A stretch of DNA of 64,000 nucleotides from Amborella trichopoda (lineage: Eukaryota > Streptophyta > Magnoliopsida > Amborellales > Amborellaceae), in the NCBI RefSeq assembly GCF_000471905.2, contig NW_006499751.1:881702-945701 (forward strand), given 5' to 3'. Positions 11,591-22,559 of the stretch are shown here, one piece after another (within the stretch, counting starts at the first letter, position 1; each line of letters starts with the position of its first letter). The notes under the pieces were generated by a model. That model saw only the letters and a list, made by a program, of their open reading frames with translations. It made no database searches and was not told where the DNA came from. A program made the translations under genes and the position numbers.

Positions 11591-13260
11591 TCTTTGTTAA
11601 AATTCACTTAGCTTTCATTACGAAATGAATGATGTACATAGAGCCATGTAAAAAAGAGGAGTTTCTGCCTACAAAAATGACAGCCCAAGCTACCCACCTC
11701 TTAGAATATCCTTGGCCTTGAGATACCTCACAATGAAGGTCCCCAAAAAATAGGCAGAAGAAAAACTCAACCACATACAAAGAAAGAAATAACATAAGAC
11801 AAACAGAGCAGGTAAAAGCTCGCCCTAAAACCATGCTAAAAATTCATTTCAATTCCTTCTAAATCCATTTGGATTTCATCCATAATATGTCTCTAATGTA
11901 GTGAGTGGGATTATGCACCAATGCATAACATTTATAGAATCCTCTTCAACATTGACTCTTGGAAAATTACGTTGCAGTCTTCAAACCCCTTCCATGAAAG
12001 CATAAAATTCTGCCTCGTTGGTTGTGTAATAAGGAAGCCTACCATTGTAACTCCATAAAGTGTTTCCCGTTTCATCTATCATTAAGCCACCAAAACCATT
12101 GGCTGCATTGACCTCTTCAACACTACCATCGAAATTGAATTTTATCCACCCCTCATGTGGAGGATTCCATGTACCTATTCTTGTAGGTTTCATATTCTTG
12201 AGATGCACTATGAAGTGTAGATTCGAATCAAGGTCTGCCCTGGTTATTCCTCCAAACAGGCTTGAGAATTGCATCTCGAAATAAAGGTGGTTCAAGATAG
12301 AGGCTTAAATTTGGTGGATATCTTTAGCCCTATCCTCAAAAACCCTTGTATTTCTCTCAGGCTAAATGTTTCATATAATTGTTGGCATCAAAGATCTCTG
12401 TAAACATATACCCTTTTAGTTAAGGGAGGAGCCCTTGAACAAATAAGAGACTTGTCGACTAAGGACCTACTGAATTTAGGTGGACAGTGAAGAAGGTCCA
12501 TGACCACATTGATGAGGCAAAGGCAATGGATGAAGAGATGGGCATTAGTTTTTTCATCCCTCTTGCACAGTATACATATGCTCATTATAATTATTCATTG
12601 TTTCCTCAATTGCTTGATCGGTAGACATCGATTTCTTACATCCAACCATAGGAAAACCTTCACTCTGTGAGGGGCATCGAAGCTCCTTACGTTATTAATC
12701 TTTGAGAGAATCTTTACATGATGATCTTGGGCCATATGACAATAGAGAGAACGAATCATGAACTATCCCATAGGCCCCAACATCCAAATAGTAGTATATG
12801 TCCTTCTAGGGAAATAGAAAAAAGAATAGAGTTGTTGTATCAATGCAGTATACGAGTTAGCAACCACATCAATCACTTAAGGTAATGTTTTTGCATCCTT
12901 ACTAGTGGCCTTCTGATAAAGCTCTTGAAATTCCACTTTCAATGGTAAATCTTCCAAACACTTTGCATTCCAAAACGATGTATTGGTACCATTCCCAATT
13001 TGAATCTTATTGTGCGACAGGAAGTTATTGGTTGCATCTACTCCTTTCCAAATATAGGTAGTATGTGATACACCTGTGATACTTCTACCCCATAACCCAT
13101 CCCTTTGTAAGCCGTACTTATGCTTTATGGCCTCCTTCTATAACATCTCAGAGCTAGTCACTAGTCTCAGCCACCACTTAGTCAGCAATGCGTCATTCAT
13201 TACTTTGAGCTTTCTAATTCCTTGCTCACATTATTGTTGGGTAATGGTGACCGTTAAAGG
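11582..13260 (-). pseudogene. Plant LINE (L1-type) 3' end: RT tail, zf-RVT, RNase H, poly-A
   Basis: On the minus strand, in order: an RT C-terminal linker (ALLTKWWLRL followed by HKYGLQRDGLWGRS, 13,070-13,240, with TYIWKGVDATNNF further on); a zf-RVT zinc-binding motif CILCKRDEKTNAHLFIHC (12,523-12,577); an RNase H domain with GWIKFNFDGSVEE, a glycine-rich GFGGLMIDETGN block and NEAEFYAFMEGV (11,981-12,200); then an AT-rich 3' tail ending in an A-rich run at 11,582-11,600. This is the standard 3' architecture of plant L1-type LINEs, which copy themselves by target-primed reverse transcription. The 5' part is missing and the frame is interrupted by stops (for example between the linker words), so it is a 5'-truncated dead copy. 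Confidence 0.75.
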
Positions 13261-14354
13261 CGTTATGAGAGCATGTAATCAATGTTTTGGTATAGTGGAA
13301 CAATGAACTCCAGTGGGAATGTGGTCTAGTGGGATCGAGATTTGGAAATGATGCTTGTTGAGACTCAGACCAGGCTTAACGAGCAAGGTTAGTTGATTTA
13401 CAAAACCCTAAATACCTAAGCATAGAGTGCCACTGATGAGGATTAGTAGGGTTATCCCTTGATGAGGTCGGAGTTGCCTAGGGTAGTCAGCCAAAGGACT
13501 GTGTGACCCTTGTGTGTGATGATAGGCTGGTAGAGATGAGGGCCAAAGCTTCATCGTGAATCATCACACAACATGTACATACGATAGCCCTATTGGGAAA
13601 GCAAATCACTATTGAGGGTGATAAGTGTACATTTACGAGAGATGACCCCCATATGCACCGTAAAGTTGTGGTTGCACCATGTTTGTGTAATCATAGACTT
13701 ATCCCTTGAGGGGAACTTATAATCCATAGACTAGGATTGTATCCCCTTACCTATTTGCTGCCTTTGATAACCCAATGATGAACCCTTGTGATAAATTGTG
13801 AGTCATGGGAACTGCTGAGTCATTTTGAGTAAGTGAGTGTGGATTATAATCCATAGTAGAAAATGAAGTGCTTCATCAAATTTAATATTTCCTTAACATA
13901 GTGGGATCCAAATCTCATGATAGTTTGAATTTTTAAACGTCTCTAGATATTTTACTTTCAAAAAATGGATTTATAATTAGAGAGAAACTAAATTTTTAGT
14001 ACTTGTAATATTCATAGAGAAAAATAAAAGAATTATTTAAAATTCAATTACTATACTTTATAAATCATTATTCATATGGGGGACCACCATGGGATATGGA
14101 GACCACGATATTGGGCCATGTGGGAAGTACATGGGGCCCACATAATGGCTCCATGAGTGGCATGCCCCACTTAGGGGAGGCTCTTTCCTATTTTGTGGAC
14201 TTGTCTATCAAGCCACTCAATCAATTGATATAAAAATAAAAGTTTTGCAAAATTAAGAGATTTGATTTTCTAGTTAAAGTATTGTTATATGTCATTTTTG
14301 ACGTAATTGTATCCCTGAGGTGCATAAAGAGAGAACCAGTAATAACCTGTTCCT
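13261..14354. other. No gene seen
   Basis: Contains two copies of TTATAATCCATAG about 130 bp apart and GC-richer patches, but no coding or transposon signature I recognise. The last five bases (TTCCT, 14,350-14,354) flank the end of Element 1 and are the candidate target-site copy. Confidence 0.45.
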
Positions 14355-15129
14355 TGGTTAGGTGCCTTGATCTCGCCCTCCGAAACTGAATGATCTGGCG
14401 GCACTTGTCTCGGGTTCCAGGGGTACCTGAGACTTGAGATCGTTCTCTCATAAACCTCGTTCGAGAACAAGGCAGGTATTACCAACCGATGAGAGAGGAA
14501 TTTAAGGTGGCTTCGGGACTTACTTGGGCTGACTCGCATGGGCGCCCTCTTAGAACACGAAGAAAGCCCCCTAGTACTAAAATTAGTTCGGAATCACCTC
14601 CCTTGGCCTGTATTATCCTATTTTCTGTAATCACACACATATGGAAAATGTTATAAGACAGGTGGGTCAACAGACCTTACCTTGCCTTGGGTGAACGTAC
14701 ACAAGCATGCACATTCGAAAATAAGAAGAGAATAATGAGAGGAGAAAGATGGGGGAGAGGGGAATTTGACCAGGTGAGGAGATCAACACAATGACTATGG
14801 TGACAGGTAATTGACCTGGTGTGGCAGTAAAACGGGCTTGGTAACACAGACCGGTTCAACATAATTACTACTAGATGACAGTACCAATATTGAATAGCTA
14901 GACATGATGGTTAGTTTGTCGTTACGATAAAGCGGACACAATAACTCTGACTGGCACAACAATATTACTGCTAAATGACAGAACTACCATGGAAGGCTAA
15001 TATCGACTCAGTTTTAATCAAACAAAGGAATAACGGAAAATATAGAGATCTTAGAGGGAGAATAATAAATAACATAAGAGAAGAAGAAGAGATTAGAAAT
15101 AATATGAGAAAGAGAAGGAAGGGACATAT

Positions 15130-15474
15130 GACACGGACGACGTTAAGCATTGTCAGCTGTGTTAGAAGAAGAGGAGAGAGGGGACACAGGTGGCGTTAAG
15201 CATCGCTAGCTATATTAGAAGAAGAGGAGAGAGGGGACACAGGTGGCGCTGGGCATCGTCGACTGTGTGAGGAGAAGAGGAAAGAGGACACAAGCAGTGC
15301 TGAGCATCATCAGCTGTGTTAGGAGAAGAGGAAAGAGAGGGAACAAGCGACACAGGGCATCACCAGCCATGTTAGGAGAAGAGGAAAGAGAGGACACACG
15401 CGGCGCTGGGCATCGTTGGCTGTGTTAGGAGAAGAGAGAGGACACAGGCGCCGCTGGGCATCGCTGGCTGTGTT
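15130..15474 (-). repeat. LTR hairpin array, seven ~52-bp units
   Basis: Units begin near 15,130, 15,183, 15,236, 15,287, 15,340, 15,393 and 15,440. Each holds an imperfect palindrome (plus strand ACACAGGTGGCGCTGGGCAT ... CGACTGTGT) whose arms can pair, followed by a purine tract GAGAAGAGGAAAGAG (pyrimidine in element sense). The array lies in the transcribed leader part of the LTR. Confidence 0.8.
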
Positions 15475-15479
15475 AGAAG

Positions 15480-15790
15480 AAGAGGAGAGAGAAAGATAGA
15501 TAGAGATGGAAGAGAGAGAAAGAGAGATAGAGATGAGAAGAAGAGAGAGAAAGATATATAGAGATGAGAAGAGAGAGAAAGAGAGATAGAGATGAGAAGA
15601 AGAGAGAGAAAGAGAGATAGAGATGAGAAAAAGAGAGACAAAGAGAGATAGAAATGAGAAGAAGAGAGAGAAAGATAGATAGATATCAGAAGAAGAGAGA
15701 GAAAGAGAGATATAGATGAGAAAAAGAAAGAAAAAGAGATAAAGATGAGAAGAAGCGAGAGAAAAAGAGAGATAGAGAGGAGGAGAGAAA
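15480..15790. repeat. Purine-rich short-period array in LTR
   Basis: About ten copies of a ~30-35-bp purine unit of the type GAGATAGAGATGAGAAGAAG. In element sense it is a CT-rich tract. It produces long serine/leucine open frames on the minus strand that are not genes. Confidence 0.85.
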
Positions 15791-15938
15791 AAGCTACCTT
15801 ACCAAGGGATACCATCCCTTTTCTTCTCTCTCCTCTGTCTCTCTCCAAGACGCACCAAGTAGCTTAAGCAAAAATCAAAACTCTATTGATTGATTGAAGA
15901 AATGAACTGAAGGTCCTTTTACAATGAAGCTTTGCATG

Positions 15939-15947
15939 TTTATATAG
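15939..15947 (-). promoter_or_regulatory. TATA box of Element 1 3' LTR
   Basis: Minus strand reads TTCTATATAAACATGC. The same box in the same context (preceded by GGGCCCAAT) is found at 32,021-32,030 and 61,701-61,708, and a variant at 53,843-53,855, so it is the conserved LTR promoter. Confidence 0.7.
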
Positions 15948-17208
15948 AATTGGGCCCAAACATGAGTGCACCCCCAAAAGCTATCTAGAATTGAAGATAA
16001 TTACGATTTAATTGAATTAAAAGAAATTCTAAAAATGGGTGCAAAAGGATTGTTTTGCCCTTGCCTAACAATGTGTTAAATTCTAAAATTGTCCCTACTG
16101 CTACTCAAGAACTTGTATGATTTTCCAGGACTAATCCGGGGTTGCTCTGATGCCTGTTTGATCGAAAGATAATTATTTCCTTGTAGGGCTCGGCATGGCT
16201 ATCGATTTGATACCAACATTGAGCCATGAATCATGTTCTGAAGCCATGATCATGATACTTTAAATTTGCTTAAATCATGAAAACTTTGGATCGATTGTGT
16301 GCTCGTTTCTTGATTTTTTTCTTCGGTTTCTTCACTTAATCACACTCAACATGTTGTCACGATCACATCTCAACAAACACAGCTTGATTTCGTGCCCGGA
16401 TGAAGATTTTGTTGTCTTGAGTTTTTGGCTGAAATCTTGAAATCCAGTAGCTGAAATTCACAATAGCTTCGACGCCTTCGTGTATGAAATCCAATTGTTC
16501 ATCATACGTGAAGATCGGACCAGTGATAGCCATGGACCTTACACACATAATTCAATTAGTTTCGTGTCAATCGGGTACGTGAGCACCATGATTTGGTCGC
16601 TCGAGTGAGGCGTGCTGCTGTTGAATTTTCTGAAATTTTCTTCCCGAATCAGCAACGTTTTTCTAGTTTTTCTCCCTGCTTGGGCATTGTCACAAGGCAT
16701 ACTGCTTATCGAAACGCTCGTCTCGATGAGACGAACAAGCTTACAAAATTTGAGCACGATTCGACTCGAATTGAGTGAGATATGGATCCCGAAATTCACT
16801 ACTCGTGACTGTGAAAAGAACCACCTTTAATATTGTTTTGGTGCAGGGTGGCCATACGGGAATAGTCTGTGTTTTGGGGTCATTTTGAAACTGTCAAAAT
16901 TTCCATTGTTTTTATCAGCCTCATTGACCTGCTTCCTCTTTATTCCACATCAGGGACCAAGGTGCTGAAAATGCTTTCAAACAGCTTGCCCCACCGATTG
17001 TTGTGCTTCGAGAGAAGCAAGAAGGATGACATTCAGAAAATTTCCTACAGCTTTATTACGTTTTTCTTCCTAGCCACAGGATCACGTGAACGCCAAGGAG
17101 ATTCACGCAATGGTGCAACCAGGATGCTCAGATGTAGGGATGCAATGTTCGCAGGTTTGTCCGTGGAGAATTTATGCAGAGAAGAAACTTTTTTGAGGGA
17201 TCTTATCA

Positions 17209-17222
17209 AAGTCCTCCCCCTC
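17209..17222 (-). other. Polypurine tract of Element 1
   Basis: Minus strand GAGGGGGAGGACTT directly before the LTR start TGATAAG. Element 2 has GAGGGTGAGGACTT before TGATAGG at the matching place (55,143-55,156). The PPT primes plus-strand DNA synthesis in LTR elements. Confidence 0.65.
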
Positions 17223-17309
17223 ATATGGACTATTTCCCATTTGGTATGGGTTTCTTTGTCTTGGATAGATTGGTTGAGGCTCGTCTGCGTCGTGTACCAG
17301 TTATTCCTT

Positions 17310-17860
17310 GGCGAGTAGGGTACCTCAGTTTATCGAGGTGACCAGCTTTGGGTATAACCCCTACCCACTGCTTTGCAGCTACGACAATCATGATCCCCCT
17401 CTTCTTTGATAGATGCTTCAATCCTGATTCCCGCTCCAAAGTCGTGGCTGATTCCTTGGCGAGTAGGGTACCTCAGTTTATCGAGGTGACCAGCTTTGGG
17501 TATAACCCCTACCCACTGCTAGTAGGTCAATAGACAACGCATCCAAAGTCATGGTTGACTTAGCCTTCTTGGGGCATCGTTTGGTTTGTCAGAATGATTT
17601 CCTTGTTTGTTTGTTTGCTGAAGAGCCTTTTGTCGGCGCTCGTCTACGTTGTGCACCAATTATTCCTTGGTGGTAGGGTACCTCAATTTATCGAGGTGAC
17701 CAACTTTGGGTATAACCCCTAACCATTACTAGAAGGTCGTTACATAGCATGTCCAAAGTCATGGCTTGTTCCTTGGCGAGTAGGGTATCTCAGTTTATCA
17801 AGGTGACCAGCTTTAGGTTTAACCCCTACCCACTACTAGCAGGTCGTTACATAGCAGGTC
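17310..17860. repeat. 67-bp-core direct repeat, four copies, Element 1 3' region
   Basis: Copies near 17,310, 17,458, 17,670 and 17,772 share GTAGGGTACCTCAGTTTATC and GGTATAACCCCTACCCACT, spaced 100-210 bp. Element 2 has a single copy at 55,355-55,420. This segment has therefore been amplified in Element 1. Confidence 0.85.
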
Positions 17861-18419
17861 CAAATTCATGACTGACTTAGCCTTTTCAAGGCATCTCCGG
17901 CATCTTGGAGTGTGTTTCGTAACCTCCTAGGAATGATGCTCTTCTTCATGAGACTTAAGTTGCAACTAAACTCAGACTGTCAGAATATTTTGAGTCCTGT
18001 CAGAGTCGTTTCTTTGAAGCTCGTAATTTTGGGGTCTTGGTATTGCGACACCCGGGATTTTTTCTTTTGAGTGTGAGCTGTAGCTGCCTGTTGAGGCGCA
18101 CGCTGCATCAACCTATTTATTGGTCCAAGCGTCCTGTGCGGATTTTCACTTGAACTTAAGAAGCGGTACCATAGAGACGGTTTTCACCAGCGTCATTTTA
18201 TTTGGGGCTCTTTTATCCATGACCTTTCGGGCATGTCCACCCTTATTCTTCCATTTTTACTCATGAAGCCCTTTCAGGTTTTTACCGTGCCCGGATTTTA
18301 TTCACAGAACTCTTTTACTCATGGTTCGTGACCACTCCCATCTATCATTTTTACTCATGGCATTCCCTTATTAAGGTATACACCATGCCCGTTTATATAT
18401 TTTTTGTGAAGGCGTGTTT

Positions 18420-20010
18420 AAGGCCATGCCTTCGAGACCCATGCGAAGCCTTTTAACATCATGCGGTCAGGATGTGCACTCTAGTTTAAGGTCATGCAGT
18501 TGGACCGTAGTAGAGATGGATGGCAGTCTGTAGAGGCCATGGAGTGAGTATGATAGTGGTTTTATCTCACTTTTGGGGGGATGACACGAGGCTACCTATG
18601 AAAGATGGATGATGTATGAAAGGTGGGTGACAAATGGTGACCCATTAGCTTACGACGAGTATAGGTGGCAAGATGGTTCGCCGTTTTGTGAGCACAAGTG
18701 AAACTCACTAGGGAATGGTGGAGGATGGTGAAGGTGGTGCACGCGCACGAATGGGTCGGTAAGGGAAGATGTGCATGAAGATGTACATAAAAGGTGTGTG
18801 GGCCGTATGTGGGGGTGAGTTTATGGTCAAACCTCCGGGACCTGTGCAAAGCAGTTTATCGTCATGCAGCAAGGACGTGCATTATGGTTTAGGGTCATAT
18901 AGCTTGGACCGTGGTTATGCAGTTTAAATTAATGTAACTAAGACCATGCAGTTTTAGGTCATGCAACTAGACCTTCGCTATAGTTTATGGTTATATAGTT
19001 TAGACTATGGTTATACAGTTTATGTCATGCAACTAAGACCATGCAGTTTAAGGTCGTGCAACTAGATCTTCGCTACATTTTAAAGTCATATAGTTTGGAC
19101 CATAGTGCAAAGCCTTTTAACTTCATGCGGCTAGGACATACACTATGGTTTAAAGTTATATAGTTTGGACTGTGGTTATGCAGTTTAAAGTCATGCAACT
19201 AGGACCATCCAGTTTAACGTCGTGCAACTAGACCTCTGCTACAGTTTATGGTCATATAGTTTGGACCGTAGTACGAAACCTTTTAACGTCATACAACCAG
19301 AATGTGTACTCTGGTTTAAAGTCATATAGTTTGGACTGTGGTTATGTAGTTTAAAGTCATGCAATTAGGACCATGCAGTTTAAGGTCGTACAACTAGAAC
19401 TCAGTTATAGTTTATGGTCATATAGTTTTGACCGTAGTGTGAAACTTTTTTACGTCATGCAGCCAGGACATGTACTATTGTTTAAAGTCATATAGTTTGG
19501 ACTATGGTTATGCATTTTAAAGTCATACAACTAGGACCATGCAGTTTAAGGTCGTGCAACTAGACCTCCGCTACACTTTATGGTCATATAGTTTGGATTG
19601 TAATATGAAACCTTTTAACGTCATGCAGCCAGGACGTGTACTATGTTTTAAAGTCATATAGTTTGGACCGTGCAGTTTAGGGTCATGCAACTAGACCTTC
19701 GCTACAGTTTAAGGTCATATTGTTTGGACCGTGCCATTTAAGGTCATGCGCCAAGCCTATAGTTTGGACCGCGCAATTTAAGGTCGTGCACCCAGACCTT
19801 CGTTACAATTTAAGGTCATATAGTTTCAACCGTGCCATTTAAGATCGTGCACCTAGACCAAGGCTGTAATGTTTAAGGTCATGTAGCATGGACCGAAGCT
19901 GTGCAGTTTAAGGTCATGCAGCACAGACCAAGACTGTGCAGTTTAAGGTCATGCGATATGGACCAAGGCTATGCAGTTTAAGGTCATGCAGCACGAACCA
20001 TTATGTGGGT
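18420..20010. repeat. 35-bp tandem array with 166-bp higher-order repeat
   Basis: Built from 35-bp units of the form GTTTAAGGTCATGCAGC...GGACC...GCA. Between 19,113 and 19,776 the units are arranged in a higher-order period of 166 bp: the marker CCTTTTAACGTC or its variants recurs at 19,113, 19,279, 19,445 and 19,611. At 19,869-20,000 simple 35-bp units follow. Element 2 has the simple array at 56,540-56,990 without a clear higher-order period. Confidence 0.85.
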
Positions 20011-20049
20011 CGCCACTTAGGTAAAGCTCCATAGGGGTAGGTCCTTGGA

Positions 20050-20480
20050 TAACAATCTAACCCCTTGGGGATAAAATAATGCTATACACCAGTAGCGAGC
20101 TTTTTAGATGGAGATGGTGGCCCTACGAGGAGTGGTAAACTTTGCTTGGGGTTTGAGAGGGCAAGTGTGACTCCCTGAGGATAAAATGTTTAAAGCCAGC
20201 AAGAGGTTCCGGTGGGAAGGCCGAATTCATTCAGGAAAAGGGGACAAATGTGGGTCCTTCATATCATTGAGGATAGAATGACTAGGTATGAGACAGACTA
20301 CTGGGGGTTGCAACAGTAAAAATGACCATAACTCCACTGGGGATAAAAAATCTGCAGTACGAGTATGACTCTCCTACTGGGGATGAGAAGTCATGGCTGA
20401 ATTCTAACGATCTGGGTACCACTTTGCCGGGAATAATAAGTCACATTCAAGGAGCAACTTGATCGGGGATAACAGTAGTA
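20050..20480 (+). repeat. Series of PBS-like motifs on the antisense strand, Element 1
   Basis: The plus strand carries a degenerate motif resembling the element's own PBS (TGGCGACTCCACTGGGGAC) at about 20,056, 20,166, 20,260, 20,328, 20,367, 20,415 and 20,453. The best copy reads ACTCCACTGGGGATAAAA. Since the element lies on the minus strand, its RNA would contain the complement of these motifs. Element 2 has a similar series at 57,008-57,382. Function unknown; see findings. Confidence 0.6.
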
Positions 20481-20524
20481 GGACACACACGGCTTTGGCC
20501 TAGGGTGTCAGACAATATACCGTT

Positions 20525-21920
20525 TTAAAACGCAGCCGGCAGCAGGCGCAACGACCATCACCTCTTGAACAATAGACAAGTGCTGAGCCTTTTTGAAAAC
20601 ACATCCAGCAATGAGAACAGCCAACACTGTTTCTTTGACCAGTCAACCGATGCTGGAGTTGTTAAAAACACAGCCGACACTGAGGACAGCCCGTGCTATT
20701 TCTTGAACACAGTCGGCACTGGGTCACTGAGCACACAGCCGGCACTGGGTCGCTGAGCACACAGCCGGCACTGTGTCGTTGAGCACACAGCTGGCGCTGA
20801 AGTTACTAACATAGCTGATACTGAGGTCACCAACAACACTACCGACGTAGTGTCTTTTAGATAACATAGCCGACGCTAGGTGTGGATTAGTATTTGGGCT
20901 CCGACCCGAGCTCGACTCGGTCCTGACTTCTTTTGGAATGGGATTTCATGTGGCGGTAAAACTTGCCTTGGGCCTCAAGACAGAACCCGACCTGGACCGG
21001 CGCATTGGCGTATGGCCTCCCTAGATGTGGCTGGGATTCCCAGTTTGCAAGGGCTTTTAAGAAAGCCTTGGCTATAAGAATGGGGTAAGACCCCCATTTT
21101 CACTGAAGGTAAAAAAAAAAAAAATTTAAGGTGAAAAAATTAATCAGTGAGAGATTTCCAGCAGGAGTTTTGGTAAACACTCAAGAGGTTCCAGTAAAGT
21201 TAGCGGGAGTTCCCCGGTGCCGAAGGACTGGTGCGGCTAAGGGGAAGAACCAGCCACCAGGGAAGGATGAAATTTTCTGGAGTTGCAGGAGTTGGCATTA
21301 AGAGGAGGAGTTCACCGGGAAACAGAGAACTCAGACCGTGATTCTTGAGGGTTCTGACGAAGGAAGAAGAAAGCGGGAGTTGCAGCAGTGGGCTGTGCAG
21401 GGCCTTCTACTAGCTTTAGCAGTTTTTTGGCAGGTGTGCGTGGTTTCCTGGTAACTTGGGCGAAGTTTGGAGAGGTTTTCCAACAACGAAAGGGGAGTTC
21501 TGATGAGAAACAAAAGGGTTAGGGGAGGACAAACCGTCGCTAGAGGTGGATTGTTGCACTTGGAAATTATGCAACCGTCGGGGAGGCGAAGGGACTTTGG
21601 CCAGAAAACGAGGGGACTCAGGAATCAAGGAGACTCGTGGAAAACGGAGAGAGACCAGGAGGTGAGCAGTCATGGCGACGAGAGACCTTAAAGCATGGCC
21701 GATGCTGACCCTGGATATGCAGTCGGCGAAGGGCCTTAGGAGCATAACCGACGCTAGCCTTTAGGATACGTGGTCGATGATAGGCATTAAAACGCAGCCG
21801 TCGTTTACCTTTTTAGAAACACAGCCGGCATTGGTCCTCGAGAATGGCAGCCGGCACTGGGAGTTAGCAGCATAGGTGGCGTTAGACTTTGGAAGATACA
21901 GCCAGCGCTGGTGTCAGATG
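20525..21920. repeat. ACACAGCCGGC-type array (two blocks), Element 1 3' region
   Basis: Blocks at 20,525-20,890 and 21,690-21,920 repeat a motif ACACAGCCGGCACTGGGT at irregular 22-50-bp spacing. The motif closely matches one strand of the hairpin unit in the LTR (ACACAGGTGGCGCTGGG), so the same monomer occurs in both the LTR and the internal 3' region. Confidence 0.7.
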
Positions 21921-22285
21921 GTGCTTATCGGCATCATGATGTGCGCGGCATGGCTCACATGTGGCAGTGAGTCATATGTTGGAACTGTTGTGCACGGTGC
22001 TGAGCCATGTACGGAAATTATAACGCACAACACTGACTTGGGTAGGCAAATGGTGTTGACAAGTGCTAAGGCTTGGCTTATGATGACTGTGAAGTCCATG
22101 TTATTTTGTGGAATGGCATCCAATGTGAACAGGGTATGCTCTCCATCATAGGTCAGTTCCTTGTTAGAGAAGTCTGCTTTGTATGTTTGATATACTCGTC
22201 AGATGAATTGAAGCTGACTCAGAAATGGTTGGCTTCTTCTTTTGGTTTAATCATCCTCTTTGAAGATACTTGTCAGATGAATTGA
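21071..22285 (+). other. Candidate antisense transcription unit, Element 1
   Basis: Plus-strand (antisense to the element) TATA-like GCTATAAGAAT at 21,071 corresponds to TATATAAAGG at 57,871 in Element 2. Downstream, overlapping plus-strand open frames (21,876-22,151 and 22,073-22,285) include VHVILWNGIQCEQGMLSIIG, matched at about three residues in four over 36 positions by 59,100-59,205 in Element 2. Tat-lineage elements such as maize Grande are known to carry an antisense ORF between integrase and 3' LTR. I infer that this is its relic. No domain recognised. Confidence 0.4.
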
Positions 22286-22340
22286 AGCTGACACTCCAAG
22301 TGGTTTTGCTTCTTCTTCGTGATGAGGGTGTTTCTTTAGC

Positions 22341-22430
22341 CTGTAACCGTCCTCTTATCCTCAGATGCAGGAGCAATACTGTGGGTTTTGGTTTGTAACC
22401 GTCCTCTTATCCTCAGATGCAAGAGACGTG
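22341..22430. repeat. 52-bp tandem repeat, two units
   Basis: GTAACCGTCCTCTTATCCTC recurs at 22,342 and 22,394. Element 2 has four related units at 59,255-59,470. It lies just downstream (element sense) of the integrase end. Confidence 0.8.
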
Positions 22431-22559
22431 TAACCTCCCTAATAATGGGTTTTTTGGCTTGTAACTTGTAGCTCATTTTTACTGCAAGAAAAAGAGTTAG
22501 AATTTGTTCGGATAGTGACACTTGCTTTGTGTTGAGTCTCTTTTTCTTGAATATGCATC

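Larger units (their letters stand above)
14355..17208 (-). repeat. Element 1 3' LTR
   Basis: Starts (minus sense) TGATAAG at 17,208 just after a polypurine tract and ends ...CACCTAACCA at 14,355, so it has TG...CA ends. It is homologous to 30,362-33,265, 51,356-55,142 and, inverted, 60,536-63,446. Order in element sense: U3, TATA box (15,939-15,947), a GGTAAGGTA word, a pyrimidine-rich array (15,480-15,790), a hairpin array (15,130-15,474) and a conserved U5 end. Confidence 0.8.

Noticed and set aside
15372-15848. 158-codon Ser/Leu/Phe-rich minus-strand frame
   Set aside because: Artefact of the purine/pyrimidine short-period array; the same happens at 31,436-31,906 and 61,790-62,218.
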